Made by a program: the position numbers and the translations under genes. DNA of 42,500 nucleotides, taken from NCBI GenBank assembly GCA_016946835.1, contig JACVTC010000003.1, positions 2,701,001 through 2,743,500 of the forward strand, written 5' to 3'. The DNA comes from Neocallimastix lanati (nom. inval.). Its lineage: Eukaryota; Neocallimastigomycota; Neocallimastigomycetes; Neocallimastigales; Neocallimastigaceae. A model generated the notes under the pieces. That model searched no databases. It was not told the DNA's origin and worked only from the letters and a program-made list of their open reading frames with translations. Below are positions 12,259 to 23,746 of the stretch, piece after piece; the stretch's first letter is position 1, and each line of letters begins with the position of its first letter.

Positions 12259-14842
12259 TCAATATCTATTTCTTTTATTATGTCTATCGTCATCATCATC
12301 ATCCCATCTAGATCTTGAACGTCTTTTACTACTTGAATGATGATGGCTTGAGTGAGAATGGGAACTACTTGAATGCTCATGCTCATGCTCATGTTTATGT
12401 TCACTATGTTCGTAATCATTAGTTTTACTTGATTTTCTATACTTATTATCCATTATTTTTTCTATTTGCTTAAGTTCACGATTTAACTTTTCATCTTTTG
12501 ATTTGACATCGGATTTATGATGTAATTGCTTTTGTCTACCATCTGATAATTTCATACCATATTGATATGTTGCTTTAGGTAAAATAACACAATTATCCTT
12601 ATATTGTTTCCATTCTTCTTCTGTATCAAAATCCCATCTTTTCAACTGTCTTTGTTTATTTCTATTTGTACCAAGATCAATTTGTGTATATACATCATTT
12701 TCTTCTGAATCAGATGAATCTGAATAATCAAATTCTTCATTATCTCTTTCTTTAGATAATGGTTTTATTTTATCAGGAACGTTTGACTGCTTTTTATTAT
12801 TATCATAAAATTTTTCAATATTCAAATTTTTATCATATTCAGGAGGTCTTGTCGGACCAATGTCAGCATCTGATTGCCACGTATTCAAATGATTGTTATC
12901 AAATTCTGGAGGTCTTGAAGGACCTATATCAGCATCTGATTGCCATGTATTTAAATGATCATTATGACCAAATTCTGGAGGTCTTGATGGACCTATATCA
13001 GATTCTGATTGCCATGTATCTAATTTCTTATCATTATCTAAATCATCAAGATCCATTTCAAAGTTTTCTTTTACATCATTTTTTTTACTTATATTTTTAC
13101 TATCCTTATCCATATCTTGATTATTTTCTTTATTGTTATTAGAGCTTTTATCATATTTATTCTTCATAAGTTTTTCTAATAATTTGGATCCTTTAAATAA
13201 TTCAGAATTTGTTAAATTCTTATCTTCTTTATTTTCATTATTTTCGTCTTCATTATTATCATTGGACAAGAAATAATTATTAATTTTACTTTTTTCTATT
13301 TTGGTATTATTTTCTTTGTTATCCTTTTTTTCAAAATCTAACTTATAATCAATACCTACATCATCAAATATACTACAATTAAATAAAGTGAATATTTCAT
13401 TATTTAAATTCATTGTAATGCTATAATATAAATAAAAAATAATTCAATTAATTTAAATAAATTACTCTTCATAATCTTCGGGTAGATTATTAATCTTTTC
13501 AATATTTTTGCTTTTTTTTGCTTTTTCTTTTTTTTTAATTTTTCTTTTTTCTACCATTGAAGGATTCTGGACATTTCTTATTCCAAGACGAACATTAACC
13601 ATAATTTGGGAAATTTTATCAATTACTAGATCATTCGTTGATACATCAAATTTATCCTAAATCATTTTAATTAATATATTTTAATATAAATATTTAATAT
13701 TACAATTTTTATTCTATTTCGAAAATATATTTATATCTTGGATAATAAAATATTAATAATAAATAACCTGGTAATTTTTAATTTCTGCTTTACTTCTTTG
13801 TACTGTAATTGGTATATCACTACTTCCAACATAAAATCCATTTTCTAATCCTAATTCCCAAACAAAAGCCATTCTACCAGCAATAAACATTTCATTCTTA
13901 AGTGGTAACTGCTCTTTTGGCTTTTCAATTGCCCAGTAATGAATATTTTTTGCTAACACTGAATTAAAAGTTGGCTTTTTATTATCGCCATGCAATTGTT
14001 CTACATATGCCTTTGCCTCATTATCTCTATTTTAATTCAACATTTAATTTTAATGTAAATAATATATTAAAAATATTTTTTATACTAATATGTATATAAT
14101 TTTTAATAAGTTTAAATATTTATTATGAACAACTATTTTTGAATTTTACTTCTTTTCCTGCATTTTTTTCATTTCTAAATCTTTTCTGACTTTTTGAAGA
14201 AAAGCATAATCCAAACCCTTTACCAAGTGAGTATGTTTTTCATCACCACCAAGATACTTTGATTGCTCATATGTTAATGTTTTTTCATTAATTTCAACAT
14301 CACTATATTTATTTATTTATTTTATTATCATTAATTTTTATTTTTATTAATAAAAATTTAATAATAATAATAATAAATAAAAATAAAAGATATATTAATT
14401 TATAATATACATAATTATATTTAAAAATAATACAATATTACATAATATATAAATTATAATAAAAAAAAGAACATTTTAAAAAATGCACCTATTTTTATTT
14501 AACATAGAAAAAATAGTTTTTGTTTCTTCATAATCAGGATTCATTTCCTGTCTTCTTTCTTTAGCACGATCACGATAGTGTTTATCTACTTCTTCATTTT
14601 GAGTTTTTTTCCATCTTTTATAAAAAATATAATTAATAAATTTTAATTTTTTTTATATATTAAGTTTTTGACAAATTTTTAGTAAAAAAAGATAAAAACA
14701 TCATTAATTGGTATAAATTAATTATTCACCTTTTTTTTTGTTTAGGCTTTACATTTTCTTTTTTTGAGTAGGTGTTTTCTTTTTTTGGAACTTTAAATTT
14801 ATTGTCACTATATTATTATATATGTTTTAAATAATAATAATA

Positions 14843-14881
<39 letters not shown>

Positions 14882-15002
14882 TACAAACATTTTATATTTA
14901 TTAATTAATAATGTGTATATATATTTATATATATTTTTTTACTTACTTTTTTTTTATAGGTTGTGGTGTTGCAAGTAATCTTCTAAAATCATCTTGATTC
15001 AT
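12259..15002 (-). CDS. IK: RED/IK spliceosome protein, 7 exons
   Basis: Homologue of RED (IK), a component of the spliceosomal B complex that acts with SMU1 during activation (known for the family). Exons on minus: 15002-14947, 14807-14730, 14614-14504, 14302-14150, 14026-13768, 13656-13466, 13372-12259; all phases join, giving 653 aa. RED_N landmarks: NQDDFRRLLATP (exon 1), HYRDRAKERR and NPDYEET (exon 3), KYLGGDEKHTHLVKGLDYA (exon 4), FIAGRMAFVWEL (exon 5), NDLVIDKISQIM (exon 6). RED_C: KRWDFDTEEEW then LPKATYQYGMKLSDGR (about 528-560). Between them lie an acidic Asn/Asp-rich region and three tandem TWQSDADIGPSRPPEF-type repeats (about 400-464). The tail is His/Ser-rich, then RS-like and Asp-rich. 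Two donors are unusual (GTTAAA, GTTATT). The last acceptor was chosen at 13373-13374 because it keeps phase and gives the conserved IFDDVG. Confidence 0.9.
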
Positions 15003-15308
15003 TTTGGTTATACTCAGAGCATATATTATAACGTTTAAATTCACATTATGTTTTAAATTAAATTTTATGTTTAAATTTAATAAAGTTAATAATTACATAA
15101 ATATATGTTTATTCATGTGACTAGCATTAAATATTTTTCAATATATTTTGATTTAATTAATAATATATGTTTTATTTATTTATTTAAATTTTGATTGGAC
15201 AAAGCCACTGTTTTAAATAATACTATATTTTATTTTATGTGTTAGCGATACTATGAATATTTTTTTTTTTTCCCTCTCTCTTTTGAATTGATCATATAAT
15301 TATATAAA
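15003..15308. promoter_or_regulatory. Divergent promoter region of IK and RPS29
   Basis: A 306-bp interval between two divergently transcribed start codons, so both promoters must lie here unless they reach into the genes. On the RPS29 side a pyrimidine tract, T-rich then TCCCTCTCTCTTTT (about 15261-15284), ends some 25 bp before the ATG. A similar tract precedes RPL43. Confidence 0.5.
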
Positions 15309-15658
15309 ATGGCTCACGATCAAGTTTGGTACTCTCACCCACGTCGTTACGGAAAGGGTTCCCGTTGCTGGTAAATTTTAACAAAAGTAGTAATTATTGT
15401 AATGGAGTATTGTTGGTATGATGGATTCAAAATTAAATATATAAAAATTTTATTTGAATTTAATTTAAAATAGCCGTGTAACTGAAAACCGTGCTGGTGT
15501 CATCCGTAAGTATGGTTTAAATCTTTGCAGACAAGCCTTCCGTGAATATGCTGAAGACATTGGTTTCCACAAGGTAAATTTAAATATTAAAATTTATATA
15601 ATAAGCTAATGAGTTATTAATGAAATATTTTTATTTATTAATTTGAAAGTACCGTTAA
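15309..15658 (+). CDS. RPS29: 40S ribosomal protein S29 (uS14), 3 exons
   Basis: Small-subunit protein uS14 of the 40S head. Exons: 15309-15370, 15474-15573, 15650-15658; phases agree and give 56 aa, the usual eukaryotic length. The start [19 protein letters not shown], the block [20 protein letters not shown] and the end GFHKYR are diagnostic. The last exon holds only TAC CGT TAA; without it the protein would lack its conserved KYR-type end. The family normally binds zinc through Cys21, Cys24, Cys39 and Cys42. Here Cys21 and Cys39 remain, but position 24 is Thr and position 42 is Ala, so the classic zinc site is incomplete. Introns are 103 and 76 bp with GTAAAT donors. Codon use is more GC-rich than the surroundings, as expected for a highly expressed gene. 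Confidence 0.95.
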
Positions 15659-16339
15659 TGCGTTAAAACCGAAAATGTTAAGGACAAAGAAATCGGGAAA
15701 AAAAAAAACATTTTCAAACCATAAAAGTTTAATAAAATGAGCATTTAAAAAAAATATTATAGTTATGACTATATAAATAACGATTAATCGTTAATTGTTG
15801 TGTTGATTTATTTATTGGAAGTGTTAAAGTTAAAAATTAAATAGATATTATTAAAAATGAAACGGAATTTATGAGGATATTTAAAGAATTGTAAAATTGA
15901 AATAATAATATAAAATAATAATAAATTAAAAAATTTTAAAATAAAAGGAAAAATAAATTTGAATAAAATATATGTATGTATTTATTAAAATATGAATTTG
16001 GATTGTAAGTAAATAAAAGTACATTAAGAAATTGCTCTTAAATTTGATATATACTTCTTAATTTGTCGTATTAACTCGTAAATTTATAATAGTAAGAAAG
16101 GATAAATATTTATTATTAATATGCAATATTCTTTCAATATTAAAATACTTTTTTTAACCTTAACTTTTGAAAAAAAATAACTTCCTTTAATTAAAAATTA
16201 ATATATGATTGAAAGAATATTTGAATTACAAATTTATTTTTTAAAAATATATTTAAAATTAGGCTATAATGATTGGTCAAATAATAAATTTAATAGTTTG
16301 ATTGGTTATTATTTAATATTGAATTTAACAAAAGATAAG
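15659..16339. other. Intergenic region between RPS29 and RPL43
   Basis: AT-rich, no gene recognised. It contains the 3' flank of RPS29 and upstream sequence of RPL43. Confidence 0.5.
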
Positions 16340-16344
16340 TTTAT

Positions 16345-16400
16345 TCGTGAACCGACTGCCTTCCTCCTCTTTTTCGACATCTTATCGATATTAATTGAAA
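16345..16400 (+). promoter_or_regulatory. Pyrimidine-rich start region of RPL43
   Basis: A local GC-richer island, CGACTGCCTTCCTCCTCTTT (from 16353), stands out from the AT-rich flank about 25-50 bp before the proposed ATG at 16401. It resembles the pyrimidine tract before RPS29 and suits a transcription start/5' UTR of a ribosomal protein gene. It also supports the first exon being here. Confidence 0.45.
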
Positions 16401-16989
16401 ATGGTAAATTTTATAAATGGAATAAAATGAAGTAGTATTATATATGGAATATCATAGGTTATAATTAAAAAGTTTATTAATCCATTAAATCTGAATTTAC
16501 TAATTGAATATATTTTAATTTTAAATAAATTAATTGAAAATTCGATGAATACGTAGGCCAAGGTAATAATGAATATAAAAGCTTATATATAAAATATTTA
16601 TTATATATAATTAAAATATTAAAAAATATTTAAATTTGTCTCAGCGTACTAGAAAGGTCGGAGTTTGTGGTAAATACGGTACTCGTTATGGTGCTTCTTT
16701 AAGAAAGCAAATTAAGAAGATTGAAATTAGTCAACACTCCCGTTACACTTGTCCATTCTGTGGTAAAGATGCTATCAAGCGTACTGCAGTCGGTATCTGG
16801 GAATGTAAGAGTTGTGGCAAAACTATTGCTGGTGGTGCCTGGTCTGTTAGGTAAATTTAAAAAGTGAAATTAAATATTTTAATTTGATAATATTTTTTAA
16901 CTAAAAATTAAATATATTATTATAGTACTACCGCTGCTGTTACTGTTCGTAGTACCATTAGACGTCTTCGTGAATTAGCTGAAATCTAA
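16401..16989 (+). CDS. RPL43: 60S ribosomal protein L43 (eL43/L37a), 4 exons with a microexon
   Basis: Large-subunit zinc-ribbon protein eL43. Coding exons: 16401-16403 (ATG alone), 16557-16562 (GCCAAG, 6 nt), 16645-16850, 16926-16989. They total 279 nt and give 92 aa, the normal family length, beginning MAKRTRKVG as expected. Zinc ligands Cys39, Cys42, Cys57 and Cys60 are all present (TCPFCGK and ECKSCGK). The core [16 protein letters not shown] and the end [11 protein letters not shown] match the family. The microexon is inferred: it lies between TAG and GTAATA, supplies exactly the missing Ala-Lys, and an unspliced reading would hit TAG. The ATG|GTAAAT at 16401 is the only ATG followed by GT found by eye in the upstream 740 bp. 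Exons 3 and 4 are certain; exons 1 and 2 are likely. Confidence 0.9.
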
Positions 16990-17320
16990 GCTGCTATTAA
17001 TAAATGTATTTGACGGACAATTAATAAAGTACTTTATTTATAATTTATTATAAATAAACGATTTTATAAAAATAATATAGAAATTTTGTTTAATAAATTT
17101 GAAGTGTTATAAGATTTTAATATTATAAGTGTAAAAAAGAAAATTTATTTGTGTTTTAAATTTAAGAAATTATTTAAATATAATTAATTTTATTTAATAT
17201 TATATTTATTTTTTTTTTATTATAATTTTAAATTTTATTTCTTTTAAATATTGTTAATTGTATTATAAATTTAATTTAATTTTTTGTAATACATTTTTTA
17301 AAATTGATATATTTATTATT
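16990..17320. other. Convergent intergenic region RPL43/ARO7
   Basis: 331 bp between the stop codons of two convergent genes. AT-rich, with AATAAA-like words on both strands. It must hold both 3' ends. No other feature seen. Confidence 0.5.
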
Positions 17321-18412
17321 TTAAAATTTATAATCTTCTTTATCGATAGAAGAATGTAAATTTCCTTCTTTGTCTTTTTCGCTCATGTTTGGATTATTAA
17401 GACGGTTTAATAAATATTCTAATTCAACTTCCTTTGTTAGTGGCATAATAAAATCACGATATAATTCTGGAATGAGATTAGGTTGAATCTTCAAATGTGG
17501 AACATCACTATCTTTGAATTCAATATCTTGTCCAAAAGTTCTAGCTTTTTTCTCAACACGAGTTAATAATCTATTTTCAACATCTTTGTTTGTTAAAAGT
17601 TCATAGATTTTATCTTTCTCCTTATTAGAAATTAATTTAACATATTCTTCATGATATTTTGGATCTGTAAATTTTGCTTCAGCGACAAATTTACCTTATA
17701 TATATAGTATTATTTTAATAAAAAATAATTTAAAATATTAGTAATTAAAATAATTTATTCATTAATAAACATTTAAAATATATTTATTACCAAAGTGAAT
17801 TCTTCTGGATAAAGCTTGTAAACAAGAAGTATCAATAGTTGCTGATGATCCATAATTTGAGTCATCTTCGATTGGACAAATTCTTGGAACAATATTGTTA
17901 ATGTAACTGTCCCATATTTTTTTATTCACATTAATATTATTTGGATGTAAAACTTTTGGATACTCTAAATTTGGAAGAATTGGTTTTTGAATTTTATCAA
18001 AGAATGGAAGTTCATCAGGACTAATAAAATAAATAATTATTATTAAAATGTATATTTAATATACTTTTACAACAATTTTAATATTAAAAAATTTAAAATA
18101 ACATTGTTTAATACCTATCATATCTTCTAATAGAAGCTATTAAAATTTATATATATATATATAATATATATTAAGTAAAAATTCCAATTTTTTTTATTTT
18201 CATAACATTAGATCATATTTAATAATATAATAAATTAGATAATATTTACAATCTAAATTTTCCCTTTCTCTCATGTAATATTCCAAGAAAGAACCATTGA
18301 AATTTTTGAATCCAAATTTATTGTTTTCATAAATAATTTTATTTTTACCAAATTGTGATCTTTCAATCAATTCTGAAATATTAGTTTAATAATTTTAATA
18401 ATTAAAAATCAG

Positions 18413-18473
<61 letters not shown>

Positions 18474-18656
18474 GTAATTACTTACGAAAAATGATTGTAT
18501 CTTCAAGACGAATTAAAGTCTGTCTGACCTATTTAATAAAAATTCCATAATAATATACATATATATTAATTATTAATATTTTTATACGTTTTTGAATTAA
18601 TATTTTAAAATTTATATTACTTTTTCGAGAGACATTTCTCCTTCAAAAAAATTCAT
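17321..18656 (-). CDS. ARO7: Chorismate mutase (AroQ, fungal regulated type), 6 exons
   Basis: Converts chorismate to prephenate, the branch point to Phe and Tyr. Exons on minus: 18656-18621, 18528-18486, 18372-18250, 18136-18115 (22 nt), 18020-17791, 17694-17321; phases agree, 275 aa. Family landmarks: RQTLIRLEDTIIF (N-terminal active-site Arg), SSIRRYDSPDELPFF, LQALSRRIHFGKFVAEAKF (catalytic Arg and Lys), LTNKDVENRLL (catalytic Asn and Glu) and MPLTKEVELEYLLNRL (the Thr and Glu whose yeast equivalents are Thr242 and Glu246). The allosteric Arg pair (IRRY) and Gly-Ser (NYGSSAT), which bind Tyr or Trp in yeast Aro7, are kept, so feedback control is likely. The C-terminus runs about 20 residues past the yeast end as a charged tail. 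Intron 2 contains a long (TTA)n run. Confidence 0.93.
18414..18471. repeat. (TTA)n microsatellite in an ARO7 intron
   Basis: About 19 perfect TTA units inside intron 2 of the chorismate mutase gene, ending some 10 bp before the splice donor at 18480-18485. Its length probably varies between strains. Confidence 0.9.
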
Positions 18657-19628
18657 TTTATAATATTGATTGTAATAGTTTTTTTTTTTTTTTTTTTTTT
18701 GTTACCACCCTTTAAAATTTTATAAATATAATAATTAAATTGTAGTTAATTTACTTTTTCAATAAATAAAAAAAATAGTAATAATAAATAAAAATTATCT
18801 ATGTACCTAAATATATAGTATTTTTTTACTATATTTTAATTGTTAATAATTTAACTTTATAATTTTTTGTTTGAATAATGAATATTTAATACTTCACTTC
18901 ACATTTTTACTAACCAATCATTAAATAATTTTAATACTTATTTAAAATTTATATGTCTCCAATAATAATATAGTAAAATCATGTATGATTCATAATAAAA
19001 ATTTAAAAATGAACATTTTATTTATATTATTTATATTAAAAATTAAAATTATGTTTGATTTTTAGAATAAAATTTTTAAAATATTAAGTTTTGAATATTC
19101 AAGAAAAGAAAAAAATAAAAAGTTTGATTTGCATTAACTTTTCAAAATTAAAAATATATATATAATAAATATAGCTTAGTTATAGATTTATAAATTATGA
19201 TTTATTATATGAATTTTTTAAATTATTTAGGACATATTGACTGTAATGTGGCATATAAACATTTTAAAACAAAGCCTTACATTTTTAAGATATTCTATAT
19301 AATCAATAAATAAATATATAAACAATTATTTTAAAAGAAATAATAATATATTCTTTTAAAAAATAATTATAAAAATTATTTTTACAATTGAATATTAATA
19401 AATTATATATAAAAAAAGAATTTTTATTATTTATTTAATTTTTATTTATTTATTTATTAAAAACAAGCCACAAACCACAAGCCACATTACGAAATGTACG
19501 ATTGTGAAAGAATGTGGTGCATTTCGCCAATTTTTATAATACAAATTTTCAATACATCATTTATTAATGGCTTGTAAAAATTTTTGTTAACGCCATAAAA
19601 AAATTTAATACAATTTTATGTAAAAAAA
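18657..19628. other. AT-rich upstream region of ARO7
   Basis: No gene recognised. It contains a T run of about 22 (18680-18701) close upstream of the ARO7 ATG, probably part of its promoter. Near 19467-19528 is a less AT-rich patch with inverted CACATT/AATGTG words, unexplained. Confidence 0.4.
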
Positions 19629-19665
19629 TAAATGTATAAATAAATAAATAAATAAATAAATAAAG
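19629..19665. repeat. (AAAT)n microsatellite
   Basis: About eight AAAT units at the left edge of the TAAAA satellite palindrome. Confidence 0.8.
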
Positions 19666-21583
19666 AATGTAATAATATAAGCACAATTGTATAAAATAAA
19701 ATAAAATAAAATAAAATAAAATAAATAGTAGAATATAAATATAAAGTACAGATTAAATAAAATAAAATAAAATAAAATAAAATAAAATAAAATAAAATAA
19801 AATAAAATAAAATAAAATAAAATAAAATAAATAGTTGAAATATAAATATAAAGTACAGATTGAATAAAATAAAATAAAATAAAATAAAATAAAATAAAAT
19901 AAAATAAAATATAATATAATAAAATAAAATATAATAAAATAAAATAAAAAGTAGAATATTAAATAAGAAAGTACAGATTGAATAAAATAAAATAAAATAA
20001 AATAAAATAAAATAAAATAAAATAAAATAAAATAAAATAAAATAAAATAAAATAAAATAAAATAAAATAAAATAAAATAAAATAAAATAAAATAAAATAA
20101 AATAAAATAAAATAAAATAAAATAAAATAAAATAAAATAAAATAAAATAAAATAAAATAAAATAAATAGTTGAAATATAAATATAAAGTACAGATTGAAT
20201 AAAGTAAAATAAAATTAAATAAATATTGAATGTAATAATATAAAAATAAAAGTATATAAAATAAAATAAAATAATATAAAATAAAATAAAATAAAATAAA
20301 ATAAAATAAAATAAAATAAAATAAAATAAAATAAAATAAAATAAAATAAAATAAAATAAAATAAAATAAAATAAAATAAAATAAAATAAATATTGAATGT
20401 AATAATATAAAAATAAAAGTATATAAAATAAAATAAAATAAAATAAAATAAAATAAAATAAAATAAAATAAAATAAAATAAAATAAAATAAAATAAAATA
20501 AAATAAAATAAAATAAAATAAAATAAAATAAAATAAAATAAAATAAAATAAAATAAAATAAAATAAAATAAAATAAAATAAAATAAAATAAAATAAAATA
20601 AAATAAAATAAATAGTTGAAATATAAATATAAAGTACAGATTGAATAAAGTAAAATAAAATTAAATAAATATTGAATGTAATAATATAAAAATAAAAGTA
20701 TATAAAATAAAATAAAATAATATAAAATAAAATAAAATAAAATAAAATAAAATAAAATAAAATAAAATAAAATAAAATAAAATAAAATAAAATAAAATAA
20801 AATAAAATAAAATAAAATAAAATAAATATTGAATGTAATAATATAAAAATAAAAGTATATAAAATAAAATAAAATAAAATAAAATAAAATAAAATAAAAT
20901 AAAATAAAATAAAATAAAATAAAATAAAATAAAATAAAATAAAATAAAATAAAATAAAATAAAATAAAATAAAATAAAATAAAATAAAATAAAATAAAAT
21001 AAAATAAAATAAAATAAAATAAAATAAAATAAAATAAAATAAAATAAAATAAAATAAAATAAAATAAAATAAATATTGAATGTAATAATATAAAATAAAA
21101 TAATATAAAATAAAATAAAATAAATATTGAATGTAATAATATAAAATAAAATAATATAAAATAAAATAAAATAAAATAAAATAAAATAAAATAAATATTG
21201 AATGTAATAATATAAAAATAAAATAATATAAAATAAAATAAAATGAATATTTAATAATATTAAAGCACAAGTATATAAAATAAAATAAAATAAAATAAAA
21301 TAAAATAAAATAAAATAAAATAAAATAAAATAAAATAAAATAAATATTGAATGTAATAATATTAAATAAAATAATATAAATAAAATAAAATAAATATTGA
21401 ATGTAATAATATAAAATAAAATAATATAAAATAAAATAAAATAAATATTGAATGTAATAATATAAAATAAAATAAAATAAAATAAAATAAAATAAATATT
21501 TAATAATATTAAAGCATAAGTATATAAAATAAAATAAAATAAATATTTATTATTATTTTTTATTAAAGAATATTAAAGACAAT
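19660..21583. repeat. Left arm of palindrome: TAAAA satellite
   Basis: Pentanucleotide (TAAAA)n arrays broken by two recurring markers. Marker A is AAATATAAATATAAAGTACA then GATTGAATAAA (for example about 19829, 20166 and 20612). Marker B is TATTGAATGTAATAATATAA followed by AAATAAAAGTATAT (about 20222, 20390, 20669, 20825 and, shortened, several times from 21073). The outer edge AAGAATGTAATAATATAA (19663) and the inner edge at 21548-21583 both recur inverted in the right arm. The long reading frame through it is only the repeat translated and is not a gene. Confidence 0.95.
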
Positions 21584-21689
21584 TTTATTTTTTAAAAATA
21601 AATTAATATTGTTTAATATATTAAATTACATCATTAATTGAATATAATAAAAATGTAAAATTTTTCATTTAGAAAACATTGATCTTTAA
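21584..21689. other. Central spacer of the palindrome
   Basis: About 106 bp of unique AT-rich sequence between arms. The sequences on each side, TTTTTTATTAAAGAATATTA (about 21556) and its reverse complement near 21691, are perfect inverted copies, so the arms reach right up to this loop. Confidence 0.8.
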
Positions 21690-23746
21690 TATTCTTTAAT
21701 AAAAAATAATAATAGATATTTATTTTATTTTATATACTTGTATTTTATACTATTACATTCAATATTTATTTTATTTTATTTTATTTTATTTTATTTTATT
21801 TTATTTTATTTTATTTTATTTTATTTTATTTTATTTTATTTTATTTTATTTTATTTTATTTTATTTTATTTTATTTTATTTTATTTTATTTTATTTTATT
21901 TTATTTTATTTTATTTTATTTTATTTTATTTTATTTTATTTTATTTTATTTTATTTTATTTTATTTTATTTTATTTTATTCAATCTGTACTTTATATTTA
22001 TATTTCAACTATTTATTTTATTTTATTTTATTTTATTTTATATTATTTTATTTTATTTTATATACTTTTATTTTTATATTATTACATTCAATATTTATTT
22101 TATTTTATTTTATTTTATTTTATTTTATTTTATTTTATTTTATTTTATTTTATTTTATTTTATTTTATATACTTTTATTTTTATATTATTACATTCAATA
22201 TTTATTTTATTTTATTTTATTTTATTTTATTTTATTTTATTTTATATTATTTTATTTTATTTTATATACTTTTATTTTTATATTATTACATTCAATATTT
22301 ATTTTATTTTATTTTATTTTATTTTATTTTATTTTATTTTATTTTATTTTATTTTATATACTTGTGCTTTAATATTATTAAATATTTATTTTATTTTATT
22401 TTATATTATTTTATTTTATATTATTACATTCAATATTTATTTTATTTTATTTTATATTATTTTATTTTATATTATTACATTCAATATTTATTTTATTTTA
22501 TTTTATTTTATTTTATTTTATTTTATTCAATCTGTACTTTATATTTATATTTCAACTATTTATTTTATTTTATTTTATTTTATTTTATTTTATTTTATTT
22601 TATTTTATTCAATCTGTACTTTATATTTATATTTCAACTATTTATTTTATTTTATTTTATTTTATTTTATTTTATTTTATTTTATTTTATTCAATCTGTA
22701 CTTTATATTTATATTTCAACTATTTATTTTATTTTATTTTATTTTATTTTATTTTATTTTATTTTATATTATTTTATTTTATTTTATATACTTTTATTTT
22801 TATATTATTACATTCAATATTTATTTAATTTTATTTTATTTTATACACATGTACTTTATTATTACATTCAATATTTATTTTATTTTATTTTACTTTATTC
22901 AATCTGTACTTTATATTTATATTTCAACTATTTATTTTATTTTATTTTATTTTATTTTATTTTATTCAATCTGTACTTTATATTTATATTTCAACTATTT
23001 ATTTTATTTTATTTTATTTTATTTTATTTTATTCAATCTGTACTTTATATTTATATTTCAACTATTTATTTTATTTTATTTTATTTTATTTTATATTATT
23101 TTATTTTATTTTATATACTTTTATTTTTATATTATTACATTCAATATTTATTTAATTTTATTTTATTTTATACACATGTACTTTATTATTACATTCAATA
23201 TTTATTTTATTTTATTTTACTTTATTCAATCTGTACTTTATATTTATATTTCAACTATTTATTTTATTTTATTTTATTTTATTTTATTTTATTCAATCTG
23301 TACTTTATATTTATATTTCAACTATTTATTTTATTTTATTTTATTTTATTTTATTTTATTTTATTCAATCTGTACTTTATATTTATATTTCAACTATTTA
23401 TTTTATTTTATTTTATTTTATTTTATTTTATTTTATATTATTTTATTTTATTTTATATACTTTTATTTTTATATTATTACATTCAATATTTATTTAATTT
23501 TATTTTATTTTATACACATGTACTTTATTATTACATTCAATATTTATTTTATTTTATTTTACTTTATTCAATCTGTACTTTATATTTATATTTCAACTAT
23601 TTATTTTATTTTATTTTATTTTATTTTATTTTATTTTATTTTATTTTATTTTATTCAATCTGTACTTATATTTATATTCTACTATTTATTTTATTTTATT
23701 TTATTTTATTTTATACAATTGTACTTATATTATTACATTCTTTATT

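Noticed and set aside
12759-13142. Plus-strand 127-codon frame
   Set aside because: Antisense shadow of the RED repeats and acidic region.
16205-16435. 76-codon frame upstream of RPL43
   Set aside because: It overlaps the RPL43 start region, has no family resemblance, and is explained by AT-rich sequence plus the first RPL43 exon.
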